A stretch of 64,000 nt of DNA from Thiosulfatihalobacter marinus (GTDB lineage Bacteria; Pseudomonadota; Alphaproteobacteria; Rhodobacterales; Rhodobacteraceae): NCBI RefSeq assembly GCF_016019955.1, contig NZ_JAECRZ010000005.1, forward strand, positions 124,001-188,000, read 5' to 3'. The notes below the pieces were generated by a model. That model did no database searches and had not been told where the DNA came from. It worked only from the letters and a program-made list of their open reading frames with translations. Both the position numbers and the translations under genes were made by a program. This document shows positions 50,767 through 59,317 of this stretch, in pieces (position 1 is the first letter of the stretch; each line of letters begins with the position of its first letter).

Positions 50767-52323
50767 TCACCCCGACTTTCGGCGGATTTGGGGCGGAGTG
50801 CAGACCCTGGCGCGATGTTTCTCGATCCAGCCAAGCGTATCGGCAAACGGCATCGGGCGGGCGATACCGAAGCCCTGGACATGACGGCAGCCAAGTTGCG
50901 ACAGCATGGTGTGTTCGCCGGCATGCTCAACCCCTTCGGCCAGCGTTTCCAGGCCCAGCCGTTCGGCCATGGTGACAATGGCGGCGATCATGCGCTGTTG
51001 TTCCGGGTCGGTATCGACATGGGTCACGAAGGAGCGGTCGATCTTCAGCCGGGCGATCGGCAGGCGGCGAATCGACGAGATCGAGGCGTGGCCGGTGCCA
51101 AAATCGTCCAGGTCGATTGTGCAGCCCAGCCCCGCCAGCGCCTCGACATTGCGCACCACCATGTCGTCGGGCGCGCCGGCGATCACGTTTTCCAGGATCT
51201 CGACGGTCAGGCGGGCGGGATCGAGATCGGTCCGGTCCAGTTCCCAGCGGACGCGATCCAGCAGCGAGGGGCTGCGTAATTCGTCACCCGAGAAATTCAC
51301 GCCGACGGTGGGCACGTTCAGACCGGCCTCGTCCCAGGCGCGAATCGCATTCAGCGCCTGGCTCAGCATGAAATCGGCCAGTCGCGCCATTTGCCCGGTT
51401 TGGGAGAGCACAGCCAGGAATTCGTGCGGCGCGAGGATGCCACGGGTGGGGTGCTCCCAGCGGGCCAGCACCTCGAAGCCGGTGACCTGGCCGGTATCGG
51501 TGGAAATCTGGGGCTGGTACCACGCGCGGATCTGGTCGCGGTCCAGAGTGCGCGCGGCCTCGCCCTCGGTTTTGCGGCGGGTGGTCACGCGGTGGCGCAT
51601 GTCGGCGGTATAGGCGCGGATGTTGGAATCGCCGGCGCGGCGCGCCTCGTTCATGGCCATTTCGGCCGATTGGGTCAGGGTTGTCGCGGTGGCGTCGCGC
51701 AGGCGTGAGGCCAGGCAGAAGCCGATCGAGCTTGTGGACAGGATCGACGCCCGGCGCAGCGGCACAGGTTCCTCGATGGCGGTTTGCAGCCGCACGGCCA
51801 GTTGCAGCGCGCTTTCCAGATCCAGAAGCCGCACCGGATCCAGCGCGATGAGAAAGGTGGCATCGCCCGAGCGCGCGACAAGATCGTCGCTGCGCAAGGC
51901 GCCCCGGATGCGATCGGCGGTGTAGCGCAGCACTGCATCGGCATCCTGATCGCCATGTGTATCGCGGATCTGCGCGAATCCGTCGATCCTGATGGAAAAC
52001 ACCGCCGTTGTGCGCCCGCTTTGGGGCAGCGAGCGGGCCAGCGCCGCCATCTTGCGACCAAAGGCGGCGGGCAGCAAAAGCCCGGTCAACCCGTCGCTGT
52101 CCGTGGGCGCGCGGCGAGGCGCGTCCGGCAGCGCGCCGCGTTGCACCAGCAAAAGCAGGGGCAGCAGCAACGCCGCCACCAGCAGCCCGGTTTCGCCGCC
52201 GGCCATCCAGGCAGCCAGTGTCACCACGGGCAGGGCTATTGGCAGGGCGCGCCAGACCGCCCCCGCGTTTTGCGTGGTCCTGCGAAGGGTATTCACCAGC
52301 GAGTCGGGGCGCAGCGGCATCAA
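50767..52323 (-). CDS. Membrane GGDEF/EAL protein, probable c-di-GMP phosphodiesterase
   Basis: 518 residues. Two membrane helices (about 25-60) are followed by a GGDEF domain whose active site reads ARSGDATF, so GGDEF has become SGDAT and cyclase activity is unlikely. The EAL domain looks complete: FEVLARW (the EAL motif as EVL), GVNFS, EILEN, IDLDDFGTG, LKIDRS and LAEGVEH carry the expected metal ligands and catalytic Lys and Glu. It should therefore break down c-di-GMP, with the degenerate domain perhaps sensing GTP. It has no close operon partner. Confidence 0.88.
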   Translation of the reverse strand: MMPLRPDSLVNTLRRTTQNAGAVWRALPIALPVVTLAAWMAGGETGLLVAALLLPLLLLVQRGALPDAPRRAPTDSDGLTGLLLPAAFGRKMAALARSLPQSGRTTAVFSIRIDGFAQIRDTHGDQDADAVLRYTADRIRGALRSDDLVARSGDATFLIALDPVRLLDLESALQLAVRLQTAIEEPVPLRRASILSTSSIGFCLASRLRDATATTLTQSAEMAMNEARRAGDSNIRAYTADMRHRVTTRRKTEGEAARTLDRDQIRAWYQPQISTDTGQVTGFEVLARWEHPTRGILAPHEFLAVLSQTGQMARLADFMLSQALNAIRAWDEAGLNVPTVGVNFSGDELRSPSLLDRVRWELDRTDLDPARLTVEILENVIAGAPDDMVVRNVEALAGLGCTIDLDDFGTGHASISSIRRLPIARLKIDRSFVTHVDTDPEQQRMIAAIVTMAERLGLETLAEGVEHAGEHTMLSQLGCRHVQGFGIARPMPFADTLGWIEKHRARVCTPPQIRRKSG

Positions 52324-52381
52324 ACATGTCCAGAATGGCGTCGATTCCCATCAAGGGTACGGCCACATGTTGAGCCGTCCG

Positions 52382-53275
52382 TTAACGCAGCTTCGGAATT
52401 CCCGTATCAATTTGTTCAAATTTGACGGATCCGCGCATCAGCCCGGCGAAATCGAACAGTTTCGGATCCAGCATGTGGCTGGGGCGGATGTTCATCAGTG
52501 CCCGGAACATGACCTGCCGCCGGCCGGGGCTGTTTTTCTCCCAGCCGTCCAGAATTTGCTTTACCTGCTGGCGTTGCAGCCCGTCCTGGCTGCCGCACAG
52601 GTCGCAGGGGATGATGGGATAGGCCATGTCGCGGGCGAATTTTTCGCAATCGGCCTCGGCCACATGGGCCAGAGGGCGCAGGACAAAGAGATCGCCCTCT
52701 TCATTGACCAGTTTGGGCGGCATGGTGGCCAGCCGCCCGCCGTGAAAGAGATTCATGAAGAAGGTTTCCAGGATGTCGTCGCGGTGGTGGCCCAGCACCA
52801 CCGCCGAACAGCCCTCTTCGCGCGCGATTCGATAAAGATTGCCGCGCCGCAGCCGCGAGCACAGCGCACAGAAGGTGCGCCCCTCGGGCACTTTGTCCTT
52901 CACGATGGAATAGGTGTCCTGGTATTCGATCCGGTGCGGCACCCCCATCTTTTCCAGGAACGCGGGCAGGACAGTGGCCGGAAAGCCCGGCTGGCCCTGA
53001 TCCAGGTTACAGGCCAGCAGATCCACCGGCAGCAGGCCGCGCCATTGCAGTTCGTGCAGTACCGCCAGCAGGGTATAGCTGTCCTTGCCGCCGGACAGGC
53101 AGATCAGCCATTTCGGCCGTGCGCCGTCAGGCGAGCGGGCGTCCTGTTCGATCATGCCGTACTGGTCGATCGCCTCACGCGCCTGACGCACGATGCGTTT
53201 GCGCAGTTTCCTGAAGCCGGCCGAGGATGGGGCGCCGTAAAACAGGGGGTGGATATCGTCTGGATCGTCAAGCAT
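52382..53275 (-). CDS. ttcA: tRNA 2-thiocytidine(32) synthetase TtcA
   Basis: A 297-residue PP-loop ATPase with an iron-sulfur cluster that thiolates C32 of tRNA. The PP loop is SGGKDS (61-66), and the cluster ligands are Cys136/Cys139 (CALC) and Cys224/Cys227 (CDLC region). C-terminal [20 protein letters not shown] is typical. No partner in operon. Confidence 0.95.
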   Translation of the reverse strand: MLDDPDDIHPLFYGAPSSAGFRKLRKRIVRQAREAIDQYGMIEQDARSPDGARPKWLICLSGGKDSYTLLAVLHELQWRGLLPVDLLACNLDQGQPGFPATVLPAFLEKMGVPHRIEYQDTYSIVKDKVPEGRTFCALCSRLRRGNLYRIAREEGCSAVVLGHHRDDILETFFMNLFHGGRLATMPPKLVNEEGDLFVLRPLAHVAEADCEKFARDMAYPIIPCDLCGSQDGLQRQQVKQILDGWEKNSPGRRQVMFRALMNIRPSHMLDPKLFDFAGLMRGSVKFEQIDTGIPKLR

Positions 53276-53365
53276 GGGGCGCCATATGCCAGTTGCAGAG
53301 CACCTTGGGAAGACGTGATCGATATCTGCTCCGCCAGGCAGGCCCGGCTGAGGACATGCGCGGAG

Positions 53366-53869
53366 TTACCCGGCCTGTTCGGCGTTGCATTTGCGGGCCA
53401 GTTCCAGCGCCTTCTTGGTGCCCGAGAGATCGACGATGAAGGCGTATTCCTTTTCCGGGAAAACCGTCATCGTATAGGCGTTGGCGATATCGTCAAACAC
53501 CTTCGGGTCGTCGGTCAGCACATAGCCGCCCGAATAGCCCTTGGTGATGTTGCCGCGCATTCCGGTGGCCTCGCCCATATAGATATTGTCGCCGATCAGC
53601 ACGGCCACGGCGGATTTGCTACCGCGTTGGATATCGGTCTTGGCCTTGGTGAAGACGCCGATAAAGGCCATGCCGCGATCCCTGGTCAGGCCCATCTGCA
53701 CGACGTTGTCGAAATCGTCCTTGGCCTCGACCATGCAGGATTTCTTTTCGGTGTCGACATAAACGTTCCAGCCCTCGATGGCGCCGTAGCCTGTGAATTT
53801 TTCGGCCAGGGCGGCGTTGGCGAGCAAGCCGGCGGTGAGGGTGAGGGCGATTTTGGTGGCAATGCGCAT
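53366..53869 (-). CDS. Exported protein of unknown function
   Basis: A 167-residue protein with signal peptide MRIATKIALTLTAGLLANAA cleaved after ALA, so periplasmic. The mature part has GYGAIEGWNVYVDTEKKSCM, FIGVFTKAKTDIQ and a C-terminal FIVDLSGTKKALELARKCNA, resembling small invasion-associated-locus-B-like or DUF-type periplasmic proteins of alphaproteobacteria; function unknown. Two cysteines (about 45 and 162) could pair. The ATG at 53869 is chosen because the signal peptide begins there. Confidence 0.7.
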   Translation of the reverse strand: MRIATKIALTLTAGLLANAALAEKFTGYGAIEGWNVYVDTEKKSCMVEAKDDFDNVVQMGLTRDRGMAFIGVFTKAKTDIQRGSKSAVAVLIGDNIYMGEATGMRGNITKGYSGGYVLTDDPKVFDDIANAYTMTVFPEKEYAFIVDLSGTKKALELARKCNAEQAG

Positions 53870-54006
53870 GGGGAAAGCTCCTGGTTGAAAAATGCTTTTG
53901 CGACTCATGGCAAGGTTAGCGCTTGTGACGTTAGGAATTACGCGGGGCCGTGTCCAGAGCCGCAAGTCTTTGGAGGGAACGATCGAGCAGGGGGCTGGCC
54001 AGGCGG

Positions 54007-54246
54007 TTATGAGGGCGGATCGTCGCGCGGCGGGACCGGATCGTAGCCGCTGCTGCCCAGCGGATGACAGCGCCCGATGCGGCGCAGGGTCAGCCAGCTG
54101 CCCTTGAGCGCGCCGTGTTTGTCAAGCGCCTCCAGCGCATAGGCCGAGCAGGTGGGCTGATAGCGGCAGTTGAATCCGACCCAGGGGCTGAAGATCAGCC
54201 GGTAGGCGCGCACCGGCAGGGCGGCGATATGGGCGAGCGGGGACAT
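54007..54246 (-). CDS. yidD: Membrane protein insertion efficiency factor YidD
   Basis: A 79-residue DUF37 protein that assists Yid[21 protein letters not shown] and [15 protein letters not shown] are the diagnostic motifs, followed by [18 protein letters not shown]. It is usually between rnpA and yidC; here it directly follows truA (5-base gap) and neither rnpA nor yidC adjoins. Confidence 0.94.
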   Translation of the reverse strand: MSPLAHIAALPVRAYRLIFSPWVGFNCRYQPTCSAYALEALDKHGALKGSWLTLRRIGRCHPLGSSGYDPVPPRDDPPS

Positions 54247-54251
54247 GGGGG

Positions 54252-55070
54252 CTATGTAGGGTCTTGGCGCGCGGGTGGAAAGGGGTCGTGCCCGTGGCGC
54301 GCGGGCGAAAAGGGGTCATGCCCGTAGCCGACACCCGCCAGGTAAAGGCCGTGGGGTGGGCAGACCGGACCACAGGCGGCGCGGTTGCGTGCCGCGAGCG
54401 CGGCGGCGACATCGTCGGGTGCCCAGGCCCCGGCGCCCACCCGCTCGAGCGTGCCGACAAAACTGCGCACCTGGTTGTGCAGAAACGAGCGCGCGCGCAC
54501 GTCGAAATGGATCTCTGGCCCCCAAAGGGTTTCGACGCGGCTGACCGTCAGCCGGTCCAGGGTCTTGAGCGGGCTGGCGGCCTGGCAGATCGAACTGCGG
54601 AAGGTGGTGAAATCGTGATGCCCGATCAGGCGGTCGGCCCCGGCCTGCATCGCGGCGGCATCAAGTTCGTGGTTGACCTGCCAGACCAGCCCGGCCTGAT
54701 GAGTCGCGGGCGCGCGGCGCATGAGCAGGCGAAAGAGATAGCGCCGCTGGATGGCGGAAAACCTTGCGTGCCAGTCCTCTTGGACGCGCGCGCAGGCGAC
54801 AATCGCCACGGGGGCAGGTTTGAGATGGTGGTTCAGCGCCTCGGACAGGCGGAACGGATCCCAGTCGCGCATCATGTCGCAATGGGCCACCTGCGCCAGC
54901 GCATGCACCCCGGCATCGGTGCGCCCGGCGGCGGCGATGGTGTGGGCGCGCGGCTCCAGCCGGGCCAGCGCGGCCTCGATCGCGCCCTGCACCGAGGGCT
55001 GATCGGCCTGCCGTTGCCAACCGGCAAAGAGTTTTCCGTGGTATTCGACTTTGAGCGCGTATCTGGGCAT
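54252..55070 (-). CDS. truA: tRNA pseudouridine(38-40) synthase TruA
   Basis: A 272-residue enzyme that isomerises U38-U40. [20 protein letters not shown] opens the fold; the catalytic Asp is in [33 protein letters not shown] closes the core. After the normal end (GLYLAGVGY) there is a 23-residue tail with two copies of a 10-residue repeat, (Y/H)GHDPF(S/P)PAR, encoded by tandem 30-bp copies (54266-54325). It follows the expected start at 55070. Confidence 0.95.
   Translation of the reverse strand: MPRYALKVEYHGKLFAGWQRQADQPSVQGAIEAALARLEPRAHTIAAAGRTDAGVHALAQVAHCDMMRDWDPFRLSEALNHHLKPAPVAIVACARVQEDWHARFSAIQRRYLFRLLMRRAPATHQAGLVWQVNHELDAAAMQAGADRLIGHHDFTTFRSSICQAASPLKTLDRLTVSRVETLWGPEIHFDVRARSFLHNQVRSFVGTLERVGAGAWAPDDVAAALAARNRAACGPVCPPHGLYLAGVGYGHDPFSPARHGHDPFPPARQDPT
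54266..54325 (-). repeat. 30-bp tandem duplication in the 3' end of truA
   Basis: Copies at 54266-54295 and 54296-54325 differ at three positions. They add ten codons each to the end of truA. Confidence 0.85.
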
Positions 55071-55179
55071 GGTGTTGCGATAGCGCATAAAAAGGGGGAA
55101 TTGAAGCGGGTGTCGCCCACTGGAAAAGGGTGTGGGCAGGGACTAGGTTTCTGGGGAAACAGGCAAAGGGGCCGGCAGT

Positions 55180-56595
55180 TTGGTCATATCCACAATAGCC
55201 GAAAGCGTGACGCGCGGCATGGAAGCCGTGGGCGACACGGTGTCGGAGGCGTTTTTCGAGCCGGTAATCCGGCTGGGCGTGACCGGGCTGGCGCGCTCAG
55301 GCAAGACGGTGTTCATCACCTCGCTGGTCGCCAACCTGTTGGATCGGGGGCGGATGCCCCAATTGCTGGCCGCGTCCGAGGGGCGGATCGAGGCCGCCTA
55401 TTTGCAACCCCAGCCCGACGATACGGTGCCCCGGTTCGACTATGAAACCCATCTGGCGGCGCTGACCGGGCCGGCGCCGCACTGGCCCGACAGCACACGG
55501 GCGATCAGCGAATTGCGCCTGTCGCTGCGGGTGCGGCCTTCGGGGCTGCTTGCGGGGTTGCAGGGGCCGCGCACGGTGCATCTGGACATTGTGGATTACC
55601 CCGGCGAGTGGCTGCTGGATCTGGGGCTACTGGACAAGAGCTATGCCGCGTGGAGCGCGGATGTGCTGGCGCGGATCGCGACCCGCGACGAGGCCGGGGC
55701 GTTTCGCGCGCTGGTGGCGGGCACCGATGCCGGGGCGGTGTTGGACGAGCCGGCGGCCAAGGCGCTGGCGGCGGGATTTACCGCCTATCTGCACGCCGCG
55801 CGTGCGGGCGGGTATCACGACTGCACGCCGGGGCGGTTTCTTTTGCCCGGTGATCTGGACGGTTCGCCCGTGCTGACATTCGCGCCGCTGCCGCCGCTGG
55901 AACGGGCGGCGAAGCGGTCGTTGTGGCGGGCGTTTGAACGGCGGTTCGAGAGCTACAAGGCGCAGGTGATAAAGCCGTTCTTTCGCGACCATTTCGCGCG
56001 GATCGACCGGCAGGTGGTGTTGGTGGATGCGCTGGGCGCGATCCATTCGGGGCCGCGCGCGGTGGAAGACATGCGCGCCGGACTGGCCGAGACCCTGGCG
56101 GCGTTTCGCCCCGGACGGAACGCATTCGTGACGCGGCTCTTGCGGGGCAGGCGGGTTGAGAAGATCCTGTTTGCCGCCACCAAGGCGGACCATCTGCACC
56201 ATACCCAGCACCCCAGGCTGACCGCGATCATGCAGGCGCTGACGCGGGACGCGGCGGACCGGGCACAGTTTGCCGGGGCCGGGACCCGGGCGCTGTCGCT
56301 TGCCGCATTGCGGGCCACGGTCGAGGAAACCGTGAGCCATGAAGGGCGTTCGCTGGACTGTGTGCGGGGCCGGTTGCTGGAGAGTGGACGGCAGGCAGCG
56401 TTCTATCCGGGCGCATTGCCCGAAGACCCGTCGGCGCTGTTGGTTCCGGCGCGAAAAGGCGCGGAAAAATGGCTGGACCAGGATTATGAAGTGATGAAAT
56501 TCGCCCCGGCGCCGCTGAGCCTGCGCCCCGGCGAGGGGCCGCCCCATATCCGGCTGGACCGGGCGGCAGAATTCCTGATTGGAGACCGGTTGTGA
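55180..56595 (+). CDS. ycjX: YcjX family P-loop protein (DUF463)
   Basis: A 471-residue YcjX-like protein. The P-loop GLARSGKTVFITSLVANLL (about 36-54) follows the amphipathic N terminus, and VHLDIVDYPGEWLLDLGLLD contains the Walker B region. Members are stress-induced putative NTPases. It begins at TTG 55180, with AAAGGGG eight bases upstream. The end overlaps the next gene by 4 bases, and the pair corresponds to ycjX-ycjF of enterobacteria. Confidence 0.88.
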   Translation: MVISTIAESVTRGMEAVGDTVSEAFFEPVIRLGVTGLARSGKTVFITSLVANLLDRGRMPQLLAASEGRIEAAYLQPQPDDTVPRFDYETHLAALTGPAPHWPDSTRAISELRLSLRVRPSGLLAGLQGPRTVHLDIVDYPGEWLLDLGLLDKSYAAWSADVLARIATRDEAGAFRALVAGTDAGAVLDEPAAKALAAGFTAYLHAARAGGYHDCTPGRFLLPGDLDGSPVLTFAPLPPLERAAKRSLWRAFERRFESYKAQVIKPFFRDHFARIDRQVVLVDALGAIHSGPRAVEDMRAGLAETLAAFRPGRNAFVTRLLRGRRVEKILFAATKADHLHHTQHPRLTAIMQALTRDAADRAQFAGAGTRALSLAALRATVEETVSHEGRSLDCVRGRLLESGRQAAFYPGALPEDPSALLVPARKGAEKWLDQDYEVMKFAPAPLSLRPGEGPPHIRLDRAAEFLIGDRL

Positions 56596-57575
56596 CCAAT
56601 GGCCCTGTATTGATCGATCTTGAGGATCGCCCGTCGCCGGATGTGGCCGAGGCCGCGCCGGTGCCCGATCTGGCCGTGCCGGACGGGCAGGCGATGCAGG
56701 TGGCCGCACGGTTGGGCGCGCGCCGCCCGTCGCGGCTGGCGCGGTGGTTCTGGGGCCTGCTGGTGGCGTTTCTGGGCGCGGCCGCGTCGGTGGCGGCGTG
56801 GGATTTCGCAACCGGGCTGATGGCGCGCGCGCCTGTGCTGGGCTGGGCGGTCACGGGGATCGGGGGGGCGCTGTTGCTGGTGGCGCTGGCGGTGATCCTG
56901 CGTGAAATGGCCGGTTTTGCACGGCTGCGCCGGGTGGACCGGCTGCGCCATGCGGCGGATGCGGCGGTTGTGGCGGGTGATCTGGGCGCGGCGCGCGCGG
57001 TGGTGGACCAGCTGGCGCGGTTCTACCGGGGGCGCGACGATACCGCCTGGGGGCGCCAGCGGCTGGCGGAGCGGCGGGCCGAGGTGATGGATGGCGATGC
57101 GTTGCTGGCGCTGGCCGAGGCGGAGCTGCTGGCCCCGCTGGACGCGGCGGCGCAGCGCGAGGTGGAAGCGGCGGCGCGGCAGGTGGCGACGGTGACGGCG
57201 CTGGTGCCGCTGGCGTTGGCCGATGTGGCGGCGGCGCTGACCGCCAATATGCGCATGATCCGGCGGGTGGCGGAGATTTACGGCGGACGGGCCGGGACGC
57301 TGGGCAGTTGGCGGTTGTTCCGGGCGGTGATGACCCATCTTGTGGCCACCGGCGCGGTGGCGGCAGGGGATGACCTGATCGGGGCGCTGGCCGGGGGCGG
57401 GATTCTGTCCAAGCTGAGCCGCCGGTTTGGCGAAGGTCTGGTCAATGGCGCGCTGACCGCGCGTGTGGGGGTTGCGGCGATGGATGTGTGCCGCCCGCTG
57501 CCCTTTGGCGCGGGGCGTCAGCCGCGTGTGAGCGGGCTGGTGAAACGGGCGCTGACCGGGCTGTTCGACCGCTAG
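56592..57575 (+). CDS. ycjF: YcjF family membrane protein (DUF697)
   Basis: A 327-residue inner-membrane protein with two helices (ARWFWGLLVAFLGAAASVAA and LGWAVTGIGGALLLVALAVI) and a C-terminal DUF697 region containing VTALVPLALADVAAALTANM and MRMIRRVAEIYGGRAGTLGS. Starts at GTG 56592, overlapping the ycjX stop. The pair is conserved; the function is not known, perhaps envelope stress. Confidence 0.85.
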   Translation: MTNGPVLIDLEDRPSPDVAEAAPVPDLAVPDGQAMQVAARLGARRPSRLARWFWGLLVAFLGAAASVAAWDFATGLMARAPVLGWAVTGIGGALLLVALAVILREMAGFARLRRVDRLRHAADAAVVAGDLGAARAVVDQLARFYRGRDDTAWGRQRLAERRAEVMDGDALLALAEAELLAPLDAAAQREVEAAARQVATVTALVPLALADVAAALTANMRMIRRVAEIYGGRAGTLGSWRLFRAVMTHLVATGAVAAGDDLIGALAGGGILSKLSRRFGEGLVNGALTARVGVAAMDVCRPLPFGAGRQPRVSGLVKRALTGLFDR

Positions 57576-57587
57576 GCGCGCGCTCTT

Positions 57588-57605
57588 CGCGCCCTTGCGG
57601 GCGCG
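57588..57605. other. GC-rich hairpin after ycjF
   Basis: CGCGCCC (57588-57594) pairs with GGGCGCG (57599-57605), loop TTGC. No U-run follows, so it is a weak terminator candidate. Confidence 0.4.
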
Positions 57606-57663
57606 TCTCGCGGATTTGATCTGGCGCAAGGCCGGGTGCGGGAACGCCAGCCATGGTGGCGCC

Positions 57664-58374
57664 ATGAAGGAACACGGGCATTCCCAATCCGAAGTCGAGG
57701 CCCGCATTGGCGCACCGCCGGGGCGGGGCTATTTGCGGGACGTGGTGTATGGCGGCATCGACGGATCGGTCACGACCTTTGCGATTGTCGCGGGGGTGGC
57801 CGGGGCCGGGTTGTCGCCGGTGATCATCGTGGCGCTGGGGCTGGCCAATGTGCTGGCGGACGGATTTTCCATGGCGGCCGGGAATTATTCCGGCACCAAG
57901 GCCGAGCTGGATCACGCGCGCCGGTTGCGCGCCGTAGAGCGGCGGCATCTGCGCGAGGACCCCGAGGGCGAGCGGCGCGAGATCCGCGAGATCCTGCGGC
58001 GCAAGGGGTTGGAGGGCGGTGTGCTGGAGGCTGCGGCCAGTGCGATCGCCGCCAACGAGGAGGCGGCGATTCAACTGATGCTGGAGGGGGAATACGGGCT
58101 GGCGGGGGTGGAACCGCACCCGATGCGCGCCGCTGTGGCGACGTTTCTGGCCTTTCTGCTGGCGGGTCTGGTGCCGCTGTTGCCGTTCGTTTTGGGCATG
58201 GCCGGGGCGTTTGCCTGGTCGTCATCGATGACGGGGGTGGTGTTTTTCGCCATCGGGGCGCTCAAGTCGCGCTGGTCACCGGAACCTTGGTGGCGCTCGG
58301 GCGCCGAGACCCTGCTGATTGGCGGAGTGGCGGCGGGGATCGCGTTTTTCGTGGGATCGCTTTTCAATCTGTAA
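57664..58374 (+). CDS. VIT1/CCC1 family metal transporter
   Basis: A 236-residue membrane protein of the vacuolar iron transporter family. VVYGGIDGSVTTFAIVAGVA opens the first helix, MAAGNYSGTKAELDHARRL follows in the second, with a cytoplasmic charged helix-rich loop (RREIREILRRKGL) holding metal-binding Glu residues, and three C-terminal helices. Members carry Fe2+ or Mn2+ out of the cytoplasm. Start at ATG 57664. Its last 11 bases overlap the end of the next, convergent gene. Confidence 0.86.
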   Translation: MKEHGHSQSEVEARIGAPPGRGYLRDVVYGGIDGSVTTFAIVAGVAGAGLSPVIIVALGLANVLADGFSMAAGNYSGTKAELDHARRLRAVERRHLREDPEGERREIREILRRKGLEGGVLEAAASAIAANEEAAIQLMLEGEYGLAGVEPHPMRAAVATFLAFLLAGLVPLLPFVLGMAGAFAWSSSMTGVVFFAIGALKSRWSPEPWWRSGAETLLIGGVAAGIAFFVGSLFNL

Positions 58375-59293
58375 GGCCGGGCAGGTCCAGGCAGATCAGG
58401 GCGTGATCGCTGGCATGGGGGCGGTGCGTGCCCACGCCGGGCAGGCGCGCAGTGCCGGCGCGCGCGGCCTCGTGGCCCAGACCCTGCCGGAAGATTTGCG
58501 GCACGGCCTCTGGCCAGGCGGCGGCCAGCGCGGGCGAGGCGAGCAGCACGTCGGGCGCGGCGTGAAAGCTGCCGTCCGGGGCGCGGTAGGTCCAGCGGTC
58601 CTGGTCCGGCAGGCGCTGCATCAGGTCCACGCTGAACCCGCCGCGAAGCGGTTGCGCGGCGCCATGGCCGGCATGGGCCTCGTTCAGATCGCCCAGGATC
58701 AGCCAATGGGCCGTTGCCGGATCGGGAAAACGGGTTTCGATGATATGGCGGATGGCAAGTGCTTCGAGGTGGCGGACCTGTGCGGTGGCAGGAGTGTCGG
58801 GATAGGGGGCCTTGAGGTGGCAAATGAACATCGCAAGGCCGGGCAGGGCCACTTCGAGACAGTCGCGGCGAAAGATGCGGGCGGCCGGATCGATGCCCGG
58901 CGGAACCGGCAGGCCGGCGCGCATGGCGGTGAGATCGGCATGGGAGATCACCGCAAGGGGCGGCTGGCGCGCCATCACCGCAAGATCGAAGCCGCGCCCG
59001 TCATTGCCCGGCAGGCAGGTGCGGTGGGGATAGGGCGCGGTGCCGGTCCGGGCCAGGTGATGATCGTGGAAATGATCCAGCGTGGGCTGGTCGAACACCT
59101 CTTGCAGGGCAAGCATGTCGGGGTTGGCCCGGGCGATGATCTGCGCCGTCAGTGCGCGGTCCCGGGCATCCAGAAGCGGCGCGGCGGGGGTGGTATCGGC
59201 GGGTGTGTCCCGGTCACGCGCCCCGTCAAGGCGCGGCCCCGAAGGCCCGCGCCTGAGGCGCATGTTCTGCACATTGAAACTCGCCAGTCGCAT
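58364..59293 (-). CDS. Endonuclease/exonuclease/phosphatase family protein
   Basis: A 309-residue EEP-fold hydrolase. MRLASFNVQNMRLRR (metal Asn), LALQEVFDQPTLDHFHD (metal Glu), HWLILGDLNEAHAG (catalytic Asp/Asn) and RPHASDHALICLDL (catalytic Asp-His) are all present. Substrate may be DNA, phosphoinositide-like lipid or a nucleotide; it is not resolvable here. Cytoplasmic, no signal seen. It precedes hemN in the reverse direction but is separated from it by 24 bases, same strand, so may be its operon partner. Confidence 0.85.
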   Translation of the reverse strand: MRLASFNVQNMRLRRGPSGPRLDGARDRDTPADTTPAAPLLDARDRALTAQIIARANPDMLALQEVFDQPTLDHFHDHHLARTGTAPYPHRTCLPGNDGRGFDLAVMARQPPLAVISHADLTAMRAGLPVPPGIDPAARIFRRDCLEVALPGLAMFICHLKAPYPDTPATAQVRHLEALAIRHIIETRFPDPATAHWLILGDLNEAHAGHGAAQPLRGGFSVDLMQRLPDQDRWTYRAPDGSFHAAPDVLLASPALAAAWPEAVPQIFRQGLGHEAARAGTARLPGVGTHRPHASDHALICLDLPGLTD

Positions 59294-59317
59294 CGCGGCC
59301 CCTTTTTCGGGGCGGGA

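Noticed and set aside
54026-55179. rnpA or rpmH next to yidD
   Set aside because: No reading frame with the RNase P protein motif; the neighbours are truA and the periplasmic protein gene.
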